From assembly GCF_030272615.1 (NCBI RefSeq), contig NC_081409.1:648426468-648490467 (forward strand): DNA of 64,000 nt. Direction: 5' to 3'. How positions within the stretch are numbered: position 1 is the first letter of the stretch; every line of letters begins with the position of its first letter. A program made the translations under genes and the position numbers. Source of the DNA: Cryptomeria japonica. Taxonomy: Eukaryota; Streptophyta; Pinopsida; Cupressales; Cupressaceae. The notes beneath the pieces were generated by a model. The model did not search any database. It worked only from the letters and a program-made list of their open reading frames with translations, and was not told the origin of the DNA. Positions 58,296-64,000 of the stretch are shown here, piece after piece.

Positions 58296-60100
58296 TGTAA
58301 TGGTGGAAAAATGGTGAATGATAGATCAAGAAGGAAACTACTATTTCCCTCAAAGAGAGATGAGAGTTTTGCTATTGATTACCCTTCAAACACTTTTCAC
58401 CATGTTACATGAGGAAGAGGAGAGGACAATTCACTAGATTCAATCTCTTCACATGAAGATGGTAGATTGAATTCTAAATGAATTGGGAATGTTAAGTTGA
58501 CCCCTCTTCCTTGTTTGAAATGGAAAGGAAATTGATTAAATTTTGTAGTGCAAAAGTGACAAAGAATTGATTATAACTTGAGATCGGAATATGGGATAAA
58601 TTTGTGCACCTGGCTCTGGAAATAATATGTCGAGATGAAGTTGCCCTATGAATTTGAGCAAAATTTACTCAGACTGTGGCAGGAAGGTACACTGTCCTCC
58701 AAAAAATTAGCGAAATGAAAAGGGTTTTTCCAGCTCTGCAAATAGAGCCTGAATTCGAAAGTATAACTGTGCACCTACAACCTACACACAGAAAAAAGAG
58801 GAAAATGGGTTGGGATTGGGGGTTTGTCTTAAGGTCAAACCCCAATTTTGGAATTAACCAAGTAATGAACGAAAGTACTTGCAAGTAGATGAAAGACTGA
58901 ATTGTAAATTACCTCAAGGGAGGTTGTAGTAGCAATGTTGATAGAAATGCTTATGTGGAATTGTATGTTGAAATCAATCTCCTCTTCAATGGATGAATCC
59001 TTGACTTGAATTCAACACCTAGCCTTGAAGGGAGACTTGAGAATGCTCAATGCTGGAAAAGAATGCTTGAATGCTTGATTGCTTATGCAGCTTGAATCTA
59101 TCCAACTTCGACCTCTCCCACTTATCAAACTTATGCAAATGAGAGGATGAATGCCCCTTTAATACATGTTAGTGGATTTGATTTTCATCATGGGCCGACA
59201 TCAGGGGAGTTTCCCGCCCGATGAACAAGCAACAATGCAACCCTAGGAAGGGTCCTACCCCAAAATAGGGCAGGGGCAGGGGTGCCACTTCCCTCTCTTA
59301 GGAGGACAAGGGTACCACACCCCTGTCCAAGGGGGGATAGTTGCGCCATGCCCCTTTCCTACCCCTTTCTTCATGGCAAAGTACAGATGGGATGATGCAG
59401 AGGCTAAGGAAGAAGTTGTTTATGAGGGTTGAGCAATTTTTGGTCTTCGACCAAGCAAGAGGATTTGAACTCGCATGTGTGAGGACCCTAATGCAGTCAA
59501 AAATTGCTATGGTCGCAATTTGATGACATTACAATAATGAAGTTCTATAATGCATACTAGAATGAGACACACTAAAATGAGTGCTAAGCAAGCATGGAAT
59601 AGGACACGCTAGCAATGATGTACAATTTAGGATGCTATAGGAAGCATAAGTATAACATGAAATTACATCACAATAGACTAATTGAATCCATCAAAACTTT
59701 TTATAATTCTAAATATAATCATGACCCATATCATTAAAAAATAAATTGAACACAAGAGATTGACATAATCAATTTGAAACATTCTTCTAATTTGTTTAGT
59801 ACCACATATGAAATGCAATACTCACCACATGAAGTTATACTTGACATAATAAAATGTATCATCCTTTTATTCCATTGGGTATTTAAAAGAGTACAAATAT
59901 TTCTACTTATATGTAAGCTATCAATATGGAATTTATACTTATATGTTGATTAGGTTTACAATTTTCACTGTCATTATCCCTTAATATTTATGAAGACATC
60001 TTATAAGTGTTACAAAGGCATGTAATAATCTACATAAATTTAAAATAAAGAAAAATAAGTGTATTAAAATACTTACCTCCATCCATATGAGGGGTGTAGA
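58296..60100 (-). repeat. X LTR 4, inner part
   Basis: It begins TGTAATGGTGG and matches LTR 3 to the point GGGGTGTAGA at 60100 (55930 in LTR 3), where copia element Z is inserted. The rest would be beyond the window. Confidence 0.88.
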
Positions 60101-61151
60101 TGTTAGGTCTCGGAGACAACTGAGAGGGGGGGGTGAATCAGTTGTCAAATAAATTCAAACCAAAACAACTTAACCAACTTAATTCTTAATACCGGTAAAC
60201 TAGTTCAATATGTCGGTAGACAGATTTAATAGTTAATTGCTATACCGGTAAGGATTAGTGCATGAACCATAAAGACAAAGTCGTCCACAACACATAACAC
60301 CAATATTTGTACGTGGAAATCCTGTAAGGGGAAAAACCACGGTGGGAAACCTTACCCACAATCAGATGATACTACTACAAATAGTAAGTGTACACAAATG
60401 GGGTCTACACATGCAGAAAGGCCAAGCACCTAGAGCTCACTACTCAATCACAAATGGGAGTCACACTGACTACAGTTGGATGGTTAAATCCAATAAGAAT
60501 GTACTGCACAAAATAGCATCTTCATATGCTGGATTCAGTACCGGTGTAGTTTTCATTGTCTTCACAAAAACCCTCCTTCAATCTTCAAATGATGTTTGCA
60601 TGTATAGCTCTACTTATTCTCGCATATACCTACACACAATCCTTTTTCGCATTCCTTATTTGATCTTACAAATAAGATCTTACATTTATACCATAACCTA
60701 AGACCAATTTTAGTAGGTCGGCTCTACAAGATATTTACAATAAAAGCATTTTACAAACAAAACAATATCCGATGCAATAACCGATTGAACATGTCGGCTT
60801 AATGCATTTACAACAATAATTAATAATCTCCAAAGCATGCCATGCTGATTTGGAAAAGATAAACCTACTGGTGTATACCCTGGACTTATTTGCCGGTAAT
60901 AGCAAATATGCAAATGTGAATATGCCAATAACCAATTCTCTAAAACAAGATGTCAAAATGATGTTTTCGATATTACCAAGTGTTTTCCATGCCATTGCAA
61001 GTGTCAGTGATCATTATATCCTACCGGTGTACCATATACCAGTGACTATGCAAAAGTCACTTGCTTACCGGTGAATGTTGCTGGATCTCCAAAGTGCTAG
61101 AGTTTTAGTAGGTGTTGACATCAATGACAAAACCATACCAAAATACCAACA
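60101..61151 (-). repeat. Z 3' LTR
   Basis: TGTTAGGTCTCGG to AAATACCAACA, 1051 bp. It has the block CAACTGAGAGGGGGGGG (about 60118) and GTACGTGGAAATCC (about 60310). The boundary on the right is confirmed by the PPT. Confidence 0.9.
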
Positions 61152-61166
61152 ATCTCCCCCTTTGGC
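61152..61166 (-). other. Polypurine tract of Z
   Basis: The minus strand reads GCCAAAGGGGGAGAT directly before the LTR start TGTTGGTATT. A similar tract recurs at 61348-61365. Confidence 0.85.
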
Positions 61167-61521
61167 ATTGATGGCAACACAAGATGGAAAAACCATCAAA
61201 GTGCCAAAAGAGAAATGCCAAATACCAAAAACCAAAAAGAGATCATAACCAGAAATCAAAATACAGATACAGAGAGTAATAATCTCTCCCAAACAACAAT
61301 CTCTCTCCTTGGGAGCAACATGTGTTTTCCTTGTTTTTTTCCATACCAATCTCCCCCCCTTTGACATTAAATGCCAAATTTACAACAAAACCAAGTTCAT
61401 ATATAGAATACCAATCAATTCAATATACCAACTACTCCTTCCTTAGAAGTAGCTTCCCATCAAGGACCGGAATAAAAGATATCTCTGATAATTTTGTCAG
61501 TTGATGTCAATAATCAACTTC

Positions 61522-62060
61522 CTAAGTCTCTACCGGTGGGGATATGACTCCAAGCTGATCTCTGAGATATTCAAAAGTCTCCTTAGGCAAAGGTTTAGTA
61601 AAAATATCTGTAATCTGCTCTTTAGTATTCACATAAACCAGTTTTATCTCCTTTGCTTCAACATTTTCCCTTGGAAAATTCAATTTGATAAAAACATGTT
61701 TGGTTTTAGAATGTAATACCGGATTCTTAGATATATCAATTGTTGCAGTGTTATCACAATAGATAGTAATAGGTTCCTTGCATTTTACCTTTATGTCTTT
61801 CAACATTTGTTTAAGCCATAGTACATGTGTACAGTTAGTTGTTGCTGCAACATTTTCTGATTCTGCGGTTGATAAGATGTACAACTTTGTTTCTTACTCA
61901 ACCAAGAAACTAATTTGTTTCCAAGAAATAATGCTCTGCCGGTGGTTCTTTTTCTATCATCCACATCTCTTGCCCAATTTGCATCTATGTATGCACATAA
62001 TTCAAAGTTTTCATCTCTAGGATACCATAATCCAAGATTTATAGTGCCTTGTAAGTACTG
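61522..62060 (-). pseudogene. Z RNase H
   Basis: C-terminal RNase H of copia pol: STAESENVAATTNCTHVLWL, IYCDNTATIDISKNPVLHSK, TKHVFIKLNFPRE, then IFTKPLPKETFEYLRDQLG and a stop at 61522. Upstream to 62060 the domain start is visible but frame-shifted. A 340-base untranslated stretch separates the stop from the PPT. Confidence 0.88.
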
Positions 62061-62074
62061 GAAAATCCTTTTTA

Positions 62075-62857
62075 CTAATGATTCATGATTTTCTCTAGGA
62101 TTACTTTAAATCTTGAAACAATACATACTGCATTCATAATATCAGGTCTGGTTTGTGTCAAATATAGTAAACCTCCTATCATAGATTTGTATCTAGTTGG
62201 ATTAACAGGTGTAGATTCATCCCTTAGTGATAGTTTGTCATTTGTTGTCATAGGTGTGCTTACCGGTTTAGAGTTCTCCATCCCAAATTTCTTTAGTAAC
62301 TCTTTTAAGTACTTGGATTGACTCAAGAATATACCTTTATCATTCTGTGAAATCTACAATCCTAAAAAGAATTTTATTTCTCCAATCATAGACATTTCAA
62401 ATTCTTGCTTCATTTTAATAGAAAATTCTTTACATAATCCATCTTCTCCTCCAAAGATTATATCATCAACAACTACTTCTATAATCAAGATGTCATCATT
62501 AATTATTTTGTAATATAAATTGTTGTCTGCATTTCCTTTAGTAAAACTAATCTTTAAAAGATACTTATCTAGTCTGGCATACCAAGCTCTTGGAGCTTGT
62601 TTCAATCCATACAAAGCTTTTCTTAAACTGCAAACCATATCATTGTCATCTGTCAAAGAAAATCCATCAGGTTGTTCAATGTATACTTCTTCTTCAATAT
62701 CTCCATTTAAAAATGCACATTTAACATCCATTTGATAAACTTTGTAGTTCTTGTGTGTTGCAAAAGCCAAAAATAATCTGACTGCCTCAATTATAGCTAC
62801 CAGTGCAAAGGTTTCATTGTAATCAACTCCTTCCTTTTGAGAATATCCCTTACACAC
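62075..62857 (-). pseudogene. Z copia reverse transcriptase
   Basis: CKGYSQKEGVDYNETFALVA, YQMDVKCAFLNGDIEEEVYI, ALYGLKQAPRAWYARLDKYL, and a catalytic box reading VVDD where YVDD is usual (about 62475-62464). After a stop near 62350, the C-terminal part continues with SQSKYLKELLKKFGMENSKP and YKSMIGGLLYLTQTRPDIMN. The tyrosine loss and stops suggest it is dead. Confidence 0.88.
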
Positions 62858-63224
62858 TAGTCTTGCTTTATTTCTGAGAACCTTACCATCTTGTTGTTTT
62901 TCTCAATTTGTTCTAATTCTTCTTCCATAGCTTTAATCCAAAATTTATCTTCACATGCCTCATTAACAAATGATGGTTCAATTTGAGAAATAATACATAC
63001 CTCTTCATTTGCCAATCTTCCTCTTGTCATAACTCCTTTAAACTTGTTTCCAATTATCTGATCTTCAAAATGATTTAGTCTTACATACGGGGGTGTCTTT
63101 GTTTGGTGTTGTTCCTCAGTTACTGTGGAATTCTCAGATGATATCGGGGTAGCTAGGCCTTCATTCTATACCGGTGGATTCAATGTAGGTTCATTTGTCA
63201 AAATTTCTGTTGCCAGTTCAAAGT

Positions 63225-64000
63225 CTATATACCTTGAAGTTCCTCTGAATTGTTCATCAATTTTACATTTGTACTTTCAACAATTTTCTGCAATCTTTTG
63301 TTAAAGCATCTATATTCCTTTCTCTTAGATGAATAACCAAGAAATATTCCTTCATCACTTCTAGGATCAAATTTGCCAATATACTCATCTCTTCTGATAT
63401 AACATTTACTTCCAAAAATTCTGAAATACTTAAGAGTAGGAGTATTACCAAACCATAGTTCATGAGGGGTCTTATTGGTTTCACCTTTGATGTGAACTTT
63501 GTTGAATGTATAGACCACTGTACTAACTGCCTCTCTCCAATATACATGTGGTAGGTTTGCTTCTGATAACATACTTCTTCCTGCATCCAAGATAGTTCTA
63601 TTTTTCCTTTCAACAACTTCATTCTGTTGTGGTGTCCGAGGTGCTAATAGCTGTCTTCTGATTCCATTTACTTCACAAAATGTATTAAACTCCTTAGATG
63701 TAAATTCTCCTCCTTGATCTGATCTTAGACATTTGATTTTCTTACTGGTTTCATTTTCTACCATTGCTTTGAACAGTTTGAACTTTCCAAGTGCTTCTGA
63801 TTTTTCTCTGAGAAAAGTAACCCAACACATTCTAAAATAGTCATCAATGATTAGCATAAAATATCTATCACCTTGTAAGCTTTTAATTCTAGCTGGACCA
63901 CATAAATCAATGTGAATAAAATCAAGAGCATTATTGGATTTTTCTGGAATACTTTTGAAACTAGCTCTAACTTGTTTTCCAAATTGACATTCCTTACATA
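63225..64000 (-). pseudogene. Z copia integrase
   Basis: From the window end inward: HHCC region partly outside, the first catalytic D near 63880 (frame to 63857), IIDDYFRMCWVTFLREK, CLRSDQGGEFTSKEFN, and the catalytic E in PQQNEVVERKNRT (the usual NG is NE). Then the downstream signature HELWFGNTPTLKYFRIFGSK. A stretch at 62880-63224 links it to RT with stops. Confidence 0.88.

Larger units (their letters stand above)
60101..64000 (-). mobile_element. Z: Ty1/copia element, 3' part, runs off the window
   Basis: Minus-strand copia: LTR at 60101-61151, PPT, RNase H, RT and integrase in the expected reverse order. Gag, protease and the 5' LTR are outside. The LTR start TGTTAGG resembles the solo LTR at 22291. 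Confidence 0.92.

Overview
The window is plant nuclear DNA, most plausibly from a seed plant with a very large repeat-filled genome (a gymnosperm would fit). I found no host gene, no rRNA or tRNA gene and nothing bacterial. Almost every base belongs to a retrotransposon, and most elements are nested inside the LTRs of others. Nearly all lie on the minus strand. Element names (C1, V, W, X, Y, Z) are my own labels.

Left part (1-24580). A decayed Ty3/gypsy element, W, forms the framework. Its left LTR survives at 5419-5947 and 12447-12800, its interior is 12800-15331 (protease, zinc knuckle, repeated pre-protease region), and its right LTR is split over 15332-15357, 22025-22290 and 23380-24580. 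Inserted into the left LTR are Ty1/copia element C1 (to 5418), itself cut by a plus-strand copia LTR at 1-407, and V, a 6.5 kb non-coding LTR-like block (5948-12446) carrying two solo copia LTRs with perfect 5-bp target duplications. Inserted into the right LTR are copia element C2 (15358 to about 22024) and a third solo LTR (22291-23379, duplication TAGGT).

Middle and right part (24581-64000). A Ty3/gypsy family X forms a tandem LTR-interior-LTR-interior-LTR-interior-LTR array. Only the first interior has a gag gene; the other two are about 1.05 kb leaders. An 8-kb L1-type LINE (31885-39899, 17-bp target duplication) lies in the second LTR. A 12.7-kb gypsy element Y (41751-54438) lies in the third LTR. 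A copia element Z starts at 60101 in the fourth and runs off the window.

The most interesting content is in Y and the LINE. Y has gag and protease joined to the C-terminal end of integrase, with reverse transcriptase and the integrase core missing. It also has an antisense plant-mobile-domain (PMD) gene with a coiled-coil tail. Arrays of a short motif (core CGCGTCTGTG, period about 20 bp) lie upstream of both the gag unit and the antisense PMD unit, each time in sense with the unit that follows. The LINE carries a third ORF downstream of its RNase H domain, which I do not recognise from standard L1 organisation.

All similarities are read by eye. Boundaries are firm where TG..CA ends, target duplications or PBS/PPT sites agree, and are marked uncertain elsewhere.
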